Positions 55,801 through 64,000 of a stretch of 64,000 nucleotides of DNA are shown one piece after another. Position numbers and translations under genes: made by a program. Each line of letters begins with the position of its first letter. Positions within the stretch are counted from its first letter, which is position 1. The notes beneath the pieces were generated by a model. It searched no databases, had not been told where the DNA came from, and saw only the letters and a list, made by a program, of their open reading frames with translations. Source of the DNA: an uncultured Robiginitomaculum sp. (GTDB taxonomy: Bacteria; Pseudomonadota; Alphaproteobacteria; Caulobacterales; Maricaulaceae); NCBI GenBank assembly GCA_938015875.1, contig CALLXE010000025.1:1-64000 (forward strand). The letters run 5' to 3'.

Positions 55801-58632
55801 ATGAGAAAAAAAAGCCCAGAAGATTTACTGAAAGGCCTGTCTGAAACCTTGGCCGGTCATCGTGATCGCATTATCAGCGACCCGCAATCCAATCCGGTCA
55901 AACTGCTCGCATATGATATTTCCAAAGACGTTGAAGAGCGCCGTATGGCGTTTCGCGACATCGAGCAAATTGTCAAAATGTTGTCCGATAACGGGGCCAT
56001 TGCCAGAGCCGAGCGTTTGGGCCACCGCGCCGGCGTCAAAGCCCTGCGCAAACTGGAAGCCGACATTACCGATCTCGCAAGCACCCAAGCCGCCGAGGGC
56101 TGGAGCGCGTTTAAACGCTGGGCTGAAGCCACCGGACAAGGCATTGTCCTGACCGCCCATCCGACTTTCTCCCTGTCGCGGGATATTCGCGAATGTCTCG
56201 GCGATGTGGCCGTATCACGCGGCGAGCGCAAAGCCAAAGCCGTCGAGCATTTGAAAACGCTGCCTTATCTTCCCAAACGCGCGCCGACCTTGCAGGAAGA
56301 GCATGCCGATACGCAGGCGGCTATTACCCGTATTCAAATCGCTGTTCAGTCTGTACGCCGCCAAGTGCTGCAAGTCGCTGCCCGCGAATTTCCGGAAAAA
56401 TGGACTGCCCTCGTCCCGTCTTTAGTCAGCGTCTATAGCTGGGTCGGTTACGATATTGACGGACGGACGGATATTACCTGGGGCGACGCCCTGCGCCTTC
56501 GTCTTGAAGAAAAGTCAACGCAACTGGGCCGCTATTTGAAAGCTGCCAAGAAAATTCAGGCTCATACAGGCAATAAGACGGCCGCAAAACTGGTCGAAAA
56601 AATTGACGCGGCCGAGCAAAGTGCGCAGCGCGATCTTGAGCTGTTTAATGAAGACCTTTCCATTCCGGAAAACCTTGTAGCGGCGGCCAATAATTTAACC
56701 CGCTCATCGGATCGGCGCTTTTTGAATCTGAGCCCGGCCGTCAAGTTGCTGGGCAAAATGCTTAAAGAATTGGATGACACAGACGCGGCGATTGATGCCG
56801 CCCTGCTGCGCGCCGATATGAAAGCGTATGGCCTTGGCACATCGCGTATTCATTTTCGCCTCAACACCCGCCATGTTATCAGCGGCGTGAAATCCATTTT
56901 CGGAATTCGCGGCAACGCTACCGATACACGAACATTGCTGGAGCGCGCATCAAAACTGACCCGTGACGTCAAGCAAGAGCCTGTCAATTTTGCGTCCCTT
57001 GAGCTTGAAAAAAGCACGGCGCATCAACAGATGATTTTGATCGCGCAAATTCACAAATATATTGATGACGAAACGCCTATCCGCCTTTTGATTGCCGAAT
57101 GTGAAGACAGCGTAACGGCCATGGGCATGCTCTATCTGGCCCGCCGCTATGGCATTGATAAACACATCGATATTTCCCCGCTGTTTGAAACGGCCTCTGC
57201 GCTTAACAATGGCGGCCGGATTATCGACAAGCTGCTCGGCAATTCAGTCTATCGGGATTACGTGCAAGAGCGCGGCTGCCTCGCTATTCAAACCGGCTTT
57301 TCTGACGCCGGCCGGTTTATGGGGCAAATCCCGGCAACCCTCGCCATTGAGCGGCTGCAATCGCATTTCGCCCAAGCTATGGCCAAGCACAACGTCAAAA
57401 ACGTAACCGCGATTGTGTTTAACACGCACGGCGAAGGTAACGGACGCGGCGGTCACCCCGGCGATATCAAAGACCGAACCGATTACGTCATGAGCCCGTG
57501 GGCCGTGCACCAGTTTAAAAAGCGCGGCATCCCGCTTTGCCATGAAACAAGTTTTCAGGGCGGGGATGGCTTTATGTGGTTCCAGAATGAAAAACTTGCC
57601 AAGGCAACCGTAACCAATTTGGTCATTACCCGTGCCCAAGACACGAGCACGTCAGAGGACGATATTTTCTATCAGGAAAATGATTTCTCATGGGATGTTT
57701 ACCGCACGCTCTCCACCCAGCAAGACAGCCTTTATAACGATCCGGACTATGTGACGATTTTGGGCGGGTTTGGTCAAAACCTGCTGATCCCAACGGGATC
57801 ACGGGCCGCAAAACGCGCCAAGGCCGGCGGCGATATGTTTGACCCGCGCCAGCTTCGCGCCATTCCGCATAATGCAATTTTGCAGCAACTCGGCGCGCCG
57901 GCGAATATCTTTTACGGTGTGGGCCGGGCGGCGGCTGTGGATCCGGAGAAGTTTGATACATGGCTGCAAACCTCGGCCCGGGCCGGCTCGCTGTTCTCCT
58001 TGGTGACCGTGTCCATGAACCGCGCCGACCTGAGCGTCCTGACCGCTTATGGCCGTTTGTTTGACCCGGGCTTCTGGGTTTCGCGGGCTATGTCCGGCAA
58101 TGAACCTGTCTTGGAGCAGCGCTCACTGGAGGTCGCGGAAACCCTCAGCAATTATCAATGGCGCAGCCAAATTACATCGCTGGTCGACCGGTTGCGGATG
58201 GATACTTATGACAGCGTTCGTATTTTAAATAATTGCGGCGAAAACTGCGCCCTTCCGACAACGGTCAATGACAGCCGCGAAGTTCTGCATATACTGCATG
58301 CTCTGCGTTTGGCTGTGATTATGAAAATGATGATCATTGCCGCAGAACTGCCGGCAAACGGGGAAGTCGGCGTGTCACGCCTGAACGTTTTGCAAAAACT
58401 GCAAACCTTTCAGGTCACGTCGATTATTGAGGATTTGGAAGCGCGCTATCCGTCAAAAGTTGACGCTCTGGAATGGACATCGCAACTGGCGGAAAAATCC
58501 TCCGGCGCGCGATCAAGCTCCGGCGGGTTTGAGCATATCTCAGAAACCATCATCAAGCCGCTCGCGCGGGCCGCTGATTTATCGCGGCAGATTACGATTG
58601 CGATCACACATCACTTTGATGCCTTTGGCTAA
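55801..58632 (+). CDS. Phosphoenolpyruvate carboxylase homologue (divergent)
   Basis: The 943-residue protein aligns by motif with PEP carboxylase, which makes oxaloacetate from PEP and bicarbonate. The catalytic His is in VLTAHPT (His120), and GSRAAKR (666-672) with LRAIP are kept. Other signatures differ: the canonical FHGRGGxVGRGG loop reads THGEGNGRGG (542-551), so the first arginine is replaced; GYSDSxKDAG reads GFSDAGRFMG; and the C-terminus ends DAFG instead of QNTG. It may be an atypical PEPC subgroup or a protein with changed activity. ATG 55801 follows GGAGA at six bases. Confidence 0.82.
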   Translation: MRKKSPEDLLKGLSETLAGHRDRIISDPQSNPVKLLAYDISKDVEERRMAFRDIEQIVKMLSDNGAIARAERLGHRAGVKALRKLEADITDLASTQAAEGWSAFKRWAEATGQGIVLTAHPTFSLSRDIRECLGDVAVSRGERKAKAVEHLKTLPYLPKRAPTLQEEHADTQAAITRIQIAVQSVRRQVLQVAAREFPEKWTALVPSLVSVYSWVGYDIDGRTDITWGDALRLRLEEKSTQLGRYLKAAKKIQAHTGNKTAAKLVEKIDAAEQSAQRDLELFNEDLSIPENLVAAANNLTRSSDRRFLNLSPAVKLLGKMLKELDDTDAAIDAALLRADMKAYGLGTSRIHFRLNTRHVISGVKSIFGIRGNATDTRTLLERASKLTRDVKQEPVNFASLELEKSTAHQQMILIAQIHKYIDDETPIRLLIAECEDSVTAMGMLYLARRYGIDKHIDISPLFETASALNNGGRIIDKLLGNSVYRDYVQERGCLAIQTGFSDAGRFMGQIPATLAIERLQSHFAQAMAKHNVKNVTAIVFNTHGEGNGRGGHPGDIKDRTDYVMSPWAVHQFKKRGIPLCHETSFQGGDGFMWFQNEKLAKATVTNLVITRAQDTSTSEDDIFYQENDFSWDVYRTLSTQQDSLYNDPDYVTILGGFGQNLLIPTGSRAAKRAKAGGDMFDPRQLRAIPHNAILQQLGAPANIFYGVGRAAAVDPEKFDTWLQTSARAGSLFSLVTVSMNRADLSVLTAYGRLFDPGFWVSRAMSGNEPVLEQRSLEVAETLSNYQWRSQITSLVDRLRMDTYDSVRILNNCGENCALPTTVNDSREVLHILHALRLAVIMKMMIIAAELPANGEVGVSRLNVLQKLQTFQVTSIIEDLEARYPSKVDALEWTSQLAEKSSGARSSSGGFEHISETIIKPLARAADLSRQITIAITHHFDAFG

Positions 58633-58652
58633 GCCTTTAGCCCGAAGCATAC

Positions 58653-58698
58653 AAAAGCCCCCAAGCGTTTCTGCAAAGAGGCGTTTGGGGGCTTTTTT
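58653..58698 (+). terminator. Terminator of the PEPC gene
   Basis: AAAAGCCCCCAA (58653-58664) pairs with TTGGGGGCTTTT near 58684-58696 around a loop of about 20 bases, followed by six T on the plus strand. Confidence 0.85.
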
Positions 58699-58702
58699 AT
58701 GA

Positions 58703-60013
58703 TTATAAATCAGTCTGTAAATCAGTGAGCGTCAGAGGCGTGTCGAGAATATATTTAAAAACATCCCAAGGGTCTTCGCCTTTGGCGACGCGGGATCCGA
58801 CATAATCGCCGATGACATGCTGGCCGAGCGAATAATTAATAATATAGCCGCGATAGCTGTCAAAGAAATCGATGCGCTGCTCTGCCCGGCTCTCAGTGTA
58901 GCTGTTAAACTTCACCATAAACGCTACGGCCTGTTCGCGGCTCATACGGCCGTCCAAATATTCACGGGCGGCGTGAATGGCGGCATAATCAAGTACGCGC
59001 TTGGCATCTTTCACGGCTTGGCTGTCCGGCGCACGGGGCGCGTCAGGCGTTAATCCGGCCAGAGGGTATAAAACCGCGCGCTGAAATATTTGCATCTCAT
59101 CACCGGGAAACGCCAGCTCCAATCCGTAATTACCGGAGCCTTCCATAAGCGGGCCGGAGGGCGAGTAAAGCGGCACAACCTGCCCCTCAATCCAGCCTTT
59201 GGATTTAATGCGATCACGTTCGGCGAGAACATTAAAAACATGATGCCCGGGGTAGCCTTCGTGACACCCTAAATCGAGCACGCGGTCCATTTGCATCGGC
59301 TGATCAAGATTGATTTGAATGACGCTGCGATAATCCCCTTTGTACCAATTATAAGCGCTCCACGGTTTATCCGTCACAAATTCCATGTCGAACTTTTCAG
59401 TTTCGGGAAGATCATAACGCACTAATGTGCGGCGTCGACATTCGGCAATTGCCGCCTCCATAACCGGCTTTACTTTGTCTTTAGGAATAATCACGGGCGC
59501 CGGGTTGGCGCCGGCCGCATCTGCGGTTTTCAGCGCGTCTTCAAATTGCGAGAGCGTATATTTCGGTGCCACTGCGCCGTAAAGGCGGCGGGTTTCTTCA
59601 TCAAACGAGAATGTCGCGCCCTGCGCCATAGCGATGCGGGTTTGCATTGCCAACACATCGCCTTTGATTAAGTTCAGACGGTTCCGGTCAACCGATCCCG
59701 GCGAAACCCGGTCCAAACGCGCGGCAAGCGCGTCGGCTTTTTCCGATAACGTCCCAAGGGTCAGCGGATTGGCGTCGGCATAGTCCTGCACAGATTTCGA
59801 GCCGGTAAAGGCATCCACGTAATTTTCGTCAAACTTCCCGAATTGCAGCGCCAAGGTGACGAAGTCAGCGGCAATCATATTGAGGTTTGCCCCGGCGCGC
59901 GCGGCGATGTCCGGACGCTTTGGCGCGTCACTGCAGGCGCTCATCCCGCCGGCGCTCAGGGCAGCGCCGCTAAAGATTGCGGCGAGGGTTTTGCGGCCGG
60001 ATTTGAACGCCAT
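58703..60013 (-). CDS. DUF885 family lipoprotein, putative metal-dependent hydrolase
   Basis: The 436-residue protein has an N-terminal export signal with a possible lipobox ending at Cys27. It is a DUF885 domain, related to gluzincin-like peptidases. The motif HEGYPGHH (251-258) matches the family HExxPGHH, with two His likely to bind zinc, and SGPLMEGSGNYGLELAF follows in the place of the downstream ligand region. DUF885 proteins are usually 550-600 residues, so this is a short form. The substrate is unknown. It is convergent with the PEPC gene across a terminator. Confidence 0.85.
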   Translation of the reverse strand: MAFKSGRKTLAAIFSGAALSAGGMSACSDAPKRPDIAARAGANLNMIAADFVTLALQFGKFDENYVDAFTGSKSVQDYADANPLTLGTLSEKADALAARLDRVSPGSVDRNRLNLIKGDVLAMQTRIAMAQGATFSFDEETRRLYGAVAPKYTLSQFEDALKTADAAGANPAPVIIPKDKVKPVMEAAIAECRRRTLVRYDLPETEKFDMEFVTDKPWSAYNWYKGDYRSVIQINLDQPMQMDRVLDLGCHEGYPGHHVFNVLAERDRIKSKGWIEGQVVPLYSPSGPLMEGSGNYGLELAFPGDEMQIFQRAVLYPLAGLTPDAPRAPDSQAVKDAKRVLDYAAIHAAREYLDGRMSREQAVAFMVKFNSYTESRAEQRIDFFDSYRGYIINYSLGQHVIGDYVGSRVAKGEDPWDVFKYILDTPLTLTDLQTDL

Positions 60014-60015
60014 AC

Positions 60016-60789
60016 TTAACCTGTAACCCGGTCGCGAAAATCGCGAATGCGCTCGGCATTTTTACCCAAATCAGACCCGCCGACCCGTGACAAAGACCGA
60101 ATATCAATCACGCTCCCGACGCCCTCCGACGGGCGGATGCGGATAACAATATCATCTTTAAAGCCAAACCAAAATGTTGTGTCAGTCGCTTCGATCATGC
60201 CCCCTTCGCGATACTCAGTACCAATATCCCAACCCAGAGCCTTTACGGCATCAATAGATTTTTCAAAGGCCAGTGCGGGCGCATCTGCGCTGATAATCGG
60301 GCGAATATCGGGATAAGCGCGGGCTTGTAATACACTCACAAGTTCCTTTTCACGCGTATCTTTTTTGCCGATATAATCCGCCGTATTCACGCCATCGGTC
60401 CCGGCGCGCAATTTTATCAAATCTCCGCTGAATGACGGCACGTCTTGGGTGTCCGTAGTCACATCGTGTATAAACGGAAGCTCAGCCGCCAAAGCTTTCG
60501 TGCCGGTCGCTTTGGCCATGCCGGCCACAGGAATGGCGATGGCGAGCGCTGCCAGAACAAAACCGCCTGATTTGCGCGGCTTAATAAAGGCCACAATCAG
60601 CGCCAAGATGCCGATGACCAATCCGGCCAGCATGACCGGCGCGCCCCATTGAAAAATCATTTTCCCGAGGCCAAATTTCCAGCTCCAAAGCCCGAATTTG
60701 CTGCCCAGAGCCGCGACAACAAACCAAAGGGGCACAAGCACGACGGCGAGCCTTGCAATAAATTGGACGAATGATTTAAATTTTAGCAT
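60016..60789 (-). CDS. DUF1499 family membrane protein
   Basis: The 257-residue protein has three N-terminal transmembrane helices (about 8-28, 42-64 and 71-90). A DUF1499 domain follows with VLQARAYPDIRPIISADAPALAFEKSIDAVKALGWDI, FGFKDDIVIRIRPSEGVGSVIDIRSLSRVGGSDLGKNAERIRDF, the latter typical of the family. Function is unknown. ATG 60789 has AGGAAAA upstream. It follows pdxH by about 70 bases and precedes the DUF885 gene by two, so the three may be co-transcribed. Confidence 0.9.
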   Translation of the reverse strand: MLKFKSFVQFIARLAVVLVPLWFVVAALGSKFGLWSWKFGLGKMIFQWGAPVMLAGLVIGILALIVAFIKPRKSGGFVLAALAIAIPVAGMAKATGTKALAAELPFIHDVTTDTQDVPSFSGDLIKLRAGTDGVNTADYIGKKDTREKELVSVLQARAYPDIRPIISADAPALAFEKSIDAVKALGWDIGTEYREGGMIEATDTTFWFGFKDDIVIRIRPSEGVGSVIDIRSLSRVGGSDLGKNAERIRDFRDRVTG

Positions 60790-60859
60790 GGAGTTTTCCT
60801 GTTTTATCCCGCTAAGCCTATCAGGCCCCAGCGCGCGCGAATACTGAAAAGAAATCCGG

Positions 60860-61552
60860 TTATGGCTGCAATCGCATTGTTGCCCAACCGGCCTGCGTTT
60901 TTTCAAACAGCATCCGGTCATGAAGGCGGTAAGGCCGGTCGCGCCAAAACTCTATGCTTTGCGGGATAACGCGAAAACCGTACCAAAACGGCGGGCGGGT
61001 AATCTCTTTGCCTTTAAAACTGAACTCCGTTTCTTCGACTTTGGCTTCCAAATCTTCGCGGCTGTCTATGGGCTGAGACTGATCCGATGACCACGCGCCT
61101 AATTGGCTGCCGCGCGCCCGGCTTGCGAAATAAGCGTCAGCCTCTGCGTCGATCACCCGCTCTACCTCGCCGCGCACGCGCACTTGGCGGCGCAAACTTT
61201 TCCAGTGAAAACACAGTGCGGCTTTTGGATTGGCAATTAACTGCGTGCCTTTGTGACTGCGTGAATTGGTGTAAAAAACAAAGCCGCGATCATCCACACC
61301 TTTAAGCAAGACCATGCGCGTATCCGGCATGCCGTCAGCGTCCACGGTCGACAGCGCCATAGCGTTGCTGTCATTTAATTCCTCGCGCCGCGCCTCAACC
61401 ATCCATTCGGAAAACAGCGCAATCGGATCCTCACGATCAAAAATCGGCGCGGCATTTGCCTCAGCCATAGCCTGATATTTGTCCGATTGATTATACTCTT
61501 TGCGCGTAGGGGTAGGTTCAATCAGCGTGTCCGGCGGAGTTTTTTTGGTCAT
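60860..61552 (-). CDS. pdxH: Pyridoxamine 5'-phosphate oxidase
   Basis: PdxH oxidises pyridoxine or pyridoxamine phosphate to pyridoxal phosphate with FMN. The 230-residue protein has [39 protein letters not shown] (FMN binding), [34 protein letters not shown] and the C-terminal [16 protein letters not shown]. All hallmarks are intact. It is divergent from the J-domain gene with a 76-base shared promoter region. Confidence 0.95.
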   Translation of the reverse strand: MTKKTPPDTLIEPTPTRKEYNQSDKYQAMAEANAAPIFDREDPIALFSEWMVEARREELNDSNAMALSTVDADGMPDTRMVLLKGVDDRGFVFYTNSRSHKGTQLIANPKAALCFHWKSLRRQVRVRGEVERVIDAEADAYFASRARGSQLGAWSSDQSQPIDSREDLEAKVEETEFSFKGKEITRPPFWYGFRVIPQSIEFWRDRPYRLHDRMLFEKTQAGWATMRLQP

Positions 61553-61628
61553 TTTGCGCTTTGCCCTTCATGGTCAACAGATGCTTAACAGTTTGCTGCA
61601 CATTATACGCCTCATCCGGAGAGTACAG

Positions 61629-61856
61629 ATGTTGCAACGTCACGCTTTAAAAATATTAGGTTTGAACGCCGGCGCGTCCGATACGGATATTCGCGCGGCT
61701 TGGCGTAAAAAAGCCCGCCTGTTTCACCCGGACAGCCCGTATGGCGACGTAAATGCCTTTCACCAAGCGCAGGCCGCCTATGAAGCCCTGCGTCCCCGTC
61801 CGGAGCAAGCCCTGAAGTCGCGCGTGCGCGTACCGGCGACATCCCGCAGAGCCTAA
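61629..61856 (+). CDS. Minimal J-domain protein
   Basis: The 75-residue product is essentially one J domain: ALKILGLNAGASDTDIRAAWRKKARLFHPD with the HPD motif at 33-35, and AFHQAQAAYEAL helix IV. The HPD loop stimulates the ATPase of DnaK-type chaperones. No zinc-finger or client-binding region follows, only a basic tail. GGAGAG seven bases before ATG 61629 supports this start over the longer frame from 61500. The partner and client are unknown. Confidence 0.85.
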   Translation: MLQRHALKILGLNAGASDTDIRAAWRKKARLFHPDSPYGDVNAFHQAQAAYEALRPRPEQALKSRVRVPATSRRA

Positions 61857-61897
61857 GTCTTATTGAGAATTGACCGCGCCGCCCCATATGCGATGTT

Positions 61898-62611
61898 ATG
61901 AGAGATAAAATCTATTACGCTATCGGCGATGTACACGGCGAAGACGGCAAGCTGGAAATTTTGCATGGCCGCATTAAACGCAGGCATGCTGTTGACTTTC
62001 CCGGCCGTGATATTTGCATTGTGCATTTGGGTGATTATGTGGACAGGGGACCGGACAGCTATGCAGTCATAAAACGCCTGATGGAGATGGAGCAGCGCGC
62101 AACGCCCGGCAGTGTCGAGCATCCCGACGTCATCAACCTTAAGGGCAATCACGAAGCCATGATGTTTGAGGCCTGTATTGATGATGATGCGGCGTCATTT
62201 TGGCGGCGGCATGGCGGCACGGAAACCCTGGAGAGTTACCGTTACGCCGGCCATACATTACCGCCAAAAACCCATTTGGATTGGATAAACCGGTTGCCCT
62301 GCTATTATTGGGACAAGACGGCAAAACTTATATTTGTCCATGCGGGCATTGACGTGCGCAGATTTCCTGATGACGGTGAGGAAAAACATTTATGGAGCCG
62401 CTCACCGCGATTTTTAAACAGCGAGGAATGGCCGAACGCCCTGCCCGGGGGCACAAAAGTCATTCACGGCCATACGCCCACAGATAGCGGAAAGCCGGAT
62501 GTCACAGCCGGCAATCGGCGCATCAATCTTGATACCGGCGCCTGTTATGGCGGGGATTTAACCGCCGCCATATTAGCGCCCGGCGAACCGCCGCAGTTTA
62601 TTATCGCTTAA
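61898..62611 (+). CDS. Metallophosphoesterase, PPP-type serine/threonine phosphatase-like
   Basis: The 237-residue protein has the PPP family metal-site motifs in order: GDVHG (10-14), GDYVDRG (45-51) and GNHE (83-86), then FVHAGID and the IHGHTP histidine. The set is closest to bacterial bis-nucleotide or protein phosphatases of the PrpA/ApaH-like type. The substrate is unknown. It stands alone on the plus strand between the J-domain gene and aroC. Confidence 0.92.
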   Translation: MRDKIYYAIGDVHGEDGKLEILHGRIKRRHAVDFPGRDICIVHLGDYVDRGPDSYAVIKRLMEMEQRATPGSVEHPDVINLKGNHEAMMFEACIDDDAASFWRRHGGTETLESYRYAGHTLPPKTHLDWINRLPCYYWDKTAKLIFVHAGIDVRRFPDDGEEKHLWSRSPRFLNSEEWPNALPGGTKVIHGHTPTDSGKPDVTAGNRRINLDTGACYGGDLTAAILAPGEPPQFIIA

Positions 62612-62673
62612 GCGCCGGCTTGCGTAATTTGCTGCGCGGACTATACAAAGACGCACAGATTTAAAGGCGGCTC

Positions 62674-63765
62674 ATGTCACATAATACATTCGGACATATG
62701 TTTCGGTTCACCACTTGGGGCGAGAGCCACGGGCCGGCCATTGGCGCGGTCATTGACGGCTGTCCTGCGGGCCTGCCCCTGACGCCGGAGTTCATTCAAG
62801 GGTTTTTGGATAAGCGCAAACCCGGCACGTCAAAATATGTCACCCAGCGCAAAGAGCCGGACGCGGTAAAAATTCTGTCCGGCGTGTTTGAAGACGACCG
62901 CACAGACGGCCCACGCACAACCGGTCATCCGATCAGTTTGATGATTGAAAACACCGATCAGCGCAGCAAAGATTATTCCGAAATCCGCGACAGCTATCGC
63001 CCGGGCCACGCCGATATGACCTATGACGCCAAATATGGGATTCGCGATTATCGCGGCGGCGGACGCAGCAGCGCGCGCGAAACCGCGTCCCGGGTTGCCG
63101 CCGGCGCCGTGGCCCGCCTTGTCCTTGGCGACGGTATTGTCATCCGCGCCGCGTTGATCCAAATCGGCGAGCACATGATTGACGGCGAGAACTGGGATTG
63201 GGACGAGACCCGTAATAATCCGTTCTTTTGTCCCGACAAAGACATGGCCAAAATCTGGGCCGATTATTTGGACGGCATTCGCAAATCCGGCAACAGCGTC
63301 GGCGCGGTTCTGCAAGTCGAAGCCACCGGCATTCCGGCCGGTTGGGGCGCGCCGGTTTACGGCAAATTAGATACGGATATTGCCGCCGGACTCATGTCGA
63401 TTAACGCCGCAAAAGGCGTTGAAATAGGCTCCGGTTTTGCAGCGGCCGGATTTACAGGCACGGAAAACGCGGACGAAATGCGCATGGGCGAAGACGGCAA
63501 GCCACGTTTTTTATCCAATCACAGCGGCGGCATTTTGGGCGGCATATCCAACGGCGATACGATTGTAGCCAAATTTGCGATAAAACCGACCAGCTCTATT
63601 TTAACCGCCGTGCAATCTGTCACCAAAGACGGCCGTGACATTGATATTATGACCAAAGGCCGCCACGATCCGTGCGTCGGTGTGCGCGCTGCCCCGGTTG
63701 CCGAAGCCATGATGGCCTGCGTTCTGGCCGATCATAAATTGCGCGCGCGCGGGCAGATGGGTTGA
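62674..63765 (+). CDS. aroC: Chorismate synthase
   Basis: AroC converts 5-enolpyruvylshikimate-3-phosphate, the AroA product, to chorismate using reduced FMN. The 363-residue protein has the signature [18 protein letters not shown] (from residue 17), [14 protein letters not shown] and [19 protein letters not shown], and a C-terminal [19 protein letters not shown]. It is complete and of normal length. It lies about 58 kb from aroA in the window, so the two shikimate genes are not in one operon. Confidence 0.97.
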   Translation: MSHNTFGHMFRFTTWGESHGPAIGAVIDGCPAGLPLTPEFIQGFLDKRKPGTSKYVTQRKEPDAVKILSGVFEDDRTDGPRTTGHPISLMIENTDQRSKDYSEIRDSYRPGHADMTYDAKYGIRDYRGGGRSSARETASRVAAGAVARLVLGDGIVIRAALIQIGEHMIDGENWDWDETRNNPFFCPDKDMAKIWADYLDGIRKSGNSVGAVLQVEATGIPAGWGAPVYGKLDTDIAAGLMSINAAKGVEIGSGFAAAGFTGTENADEMRMGEDGKPRFLSNHSGGILGGISNGDTIVAKFAIKPTSSILTAVQSVTKDGRDIDIMTKGRHDPCVGVRAAPVAEAMMACVLADHKLRARGQMG

Positions 63766-63779
63766 CCGTCTTCTGACAT

Positions 63780-63810
63780 AAAAAAGGCCTCAGATAGTGA
63801 GGCCTTTTTC
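63780..63810. terminator. Bidirectional terminator after aroC
   Basis: AAAAAGGCCTCA and TGAGGCCTTTTT form a perfect stem with loop GATAG. A/T runs on both sides let it stop both aroC (plus) and the converging minus-strand gene at the window edge. Confidence 0.9.
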
Positions 63811-63827
63811 AATTCAAATACTAAGGC

Positions 63828-64000
63828 TTAATGCCCGGCGCTGTGATGGCTGTTCATGCCCTCGCCGCCGTATATACGCGGCTGTGACGGACTGTCATAG
63901 GTAATGCCATAATCAGGCGCTTGGCTATTGCTTGATCCGTAAATCAAAGCTGAAGGCTGCTTGGCGCTGTAGCGGCTTGAGGATTGACCGCCATAGGTAA
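63828..64000 (-). CDS. C-terminus of a Tyr/Gly/Ser-rich protein (partial)
   Basis: Only the last 57 or so codons are inside the window; the start lies beyond 64000. The tail is low-complexity, rich in Gly, Ser, Tyr, Gln and Pro, with spaced short motifs (TYGGQS, IYGSSN, DYGITYD, IYGGEG) that suggest an irregular repeat, and ends in NSHHSAGH. Such tails are common on secreted or surface proteins of alphaproteobacteria, but no family can be assigned. Confidence 0.6.
   Translation of the reverse strand, partial: TYGGQSSSRYSAKQPSALIYGSSNSQAPDYGITYDSPSQPRIYGGEGMNSHHSAGH

Overview
The window reads as a chromosomal segment of an alphaproteobacterium, most likely from the Caulobacterales/Hyphomonadales side. 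This is inferred from the enoyl-CoA hydratase-rpsT-dnaA gene order, a CC0125/CC1285-type lipoprotein, a FYDLN-acid (TIGR02300) protein upstream of aroA, the hemC-hemD-mitofilin-hemY cluster divergent from tsaD, and an IalB family protein. Nearly all of it is dense housekeeping and cell-envelope coding. I see no CRISPR array, insertion sequence or complete prophage. The only clearly accessory-looking stretch is the AT-richer left 2.1 kb.

Layout. 1-2.1 kb: an unrecognised lipoprotein, a 40-bp near-perfect palindrome in an AT-rich gap, and a truncated ParB-domain gene whose relatives carry a DNA methylase domain, ending close to the 3' end of a tRNA-Ala gene. 2.1-8.5 kb: tRNA-Ala(GGC), the TIGR02300 protein, aroA-cmk, a sterol desaturase family hydroxylase and gyrB. 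8.7-17 kb: an S9 peptidase converging on the minus-strand replication block dnaA, dnaN, recF and a UDG-like gene, preceded by rpsT and an enoyl-CoA hydratase. 17-24 kb: a small membrane protein, a CC0125 lipoprotein, a GT4 glycosyltransferase, an OprO/OprP-type porin behind four tandem 11-bp Pho-box units, MarC, YggT and a CBM9/DUF5916 outer membrane protein.

24-34 kb: a sugar-nucleotide and envelope region with UDP-glucose dehydrogenase, a nucleotidyltransferase-fold protein of unknown role, a Gfo/Idh/MocA oxidoreductase and a UDP-glucuronate-epimerase-like enzyme, then a TPR/beta-barrel plus FecR-domain pair, and a compact DUF350/serine protease/extensin-like/TerB-like run. 34-42 kb: hemY, mitofilin-like, hemD and hemC, divergent from tsaD-gpsA-YciI-rlmN. 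42-46 kb: an IalB protein, then a four-gene minus-strand unit (TetR regulator, PlsC-like acyltransferase, LplT-like MFS carrier, SpoU-type methyltransferase) behind a promoter whose -10 overlaps a perfect 14-bp palindrome.

46-64 kb: a lipoprotein gamma-glutamyltransferase, an RND efflux adaptor and pump, a protein with a decayed LysM-like tail, a LOG family hydrolase, an FAD oxidoreductase overlapping a free-methionine-sulfoxide reductase, a divergent PEP carboxylase homologue, a DUF885 lipoprotein, pdxH and a DUF1499 protein, a minimal J-domain protein, a metallophosphatase, aroC and the C-terminus of a Tyr/Gly/Ser-rich protein. aroA and aroC bracket the window as two steps of the shikimate pathway. 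No single new system stands out. The best leads are the nucleotidyltransferase-fold protein, the PEPC variant, the tandem Pho box, the TetR-lipid unit and the left-edge palindrome and scar.
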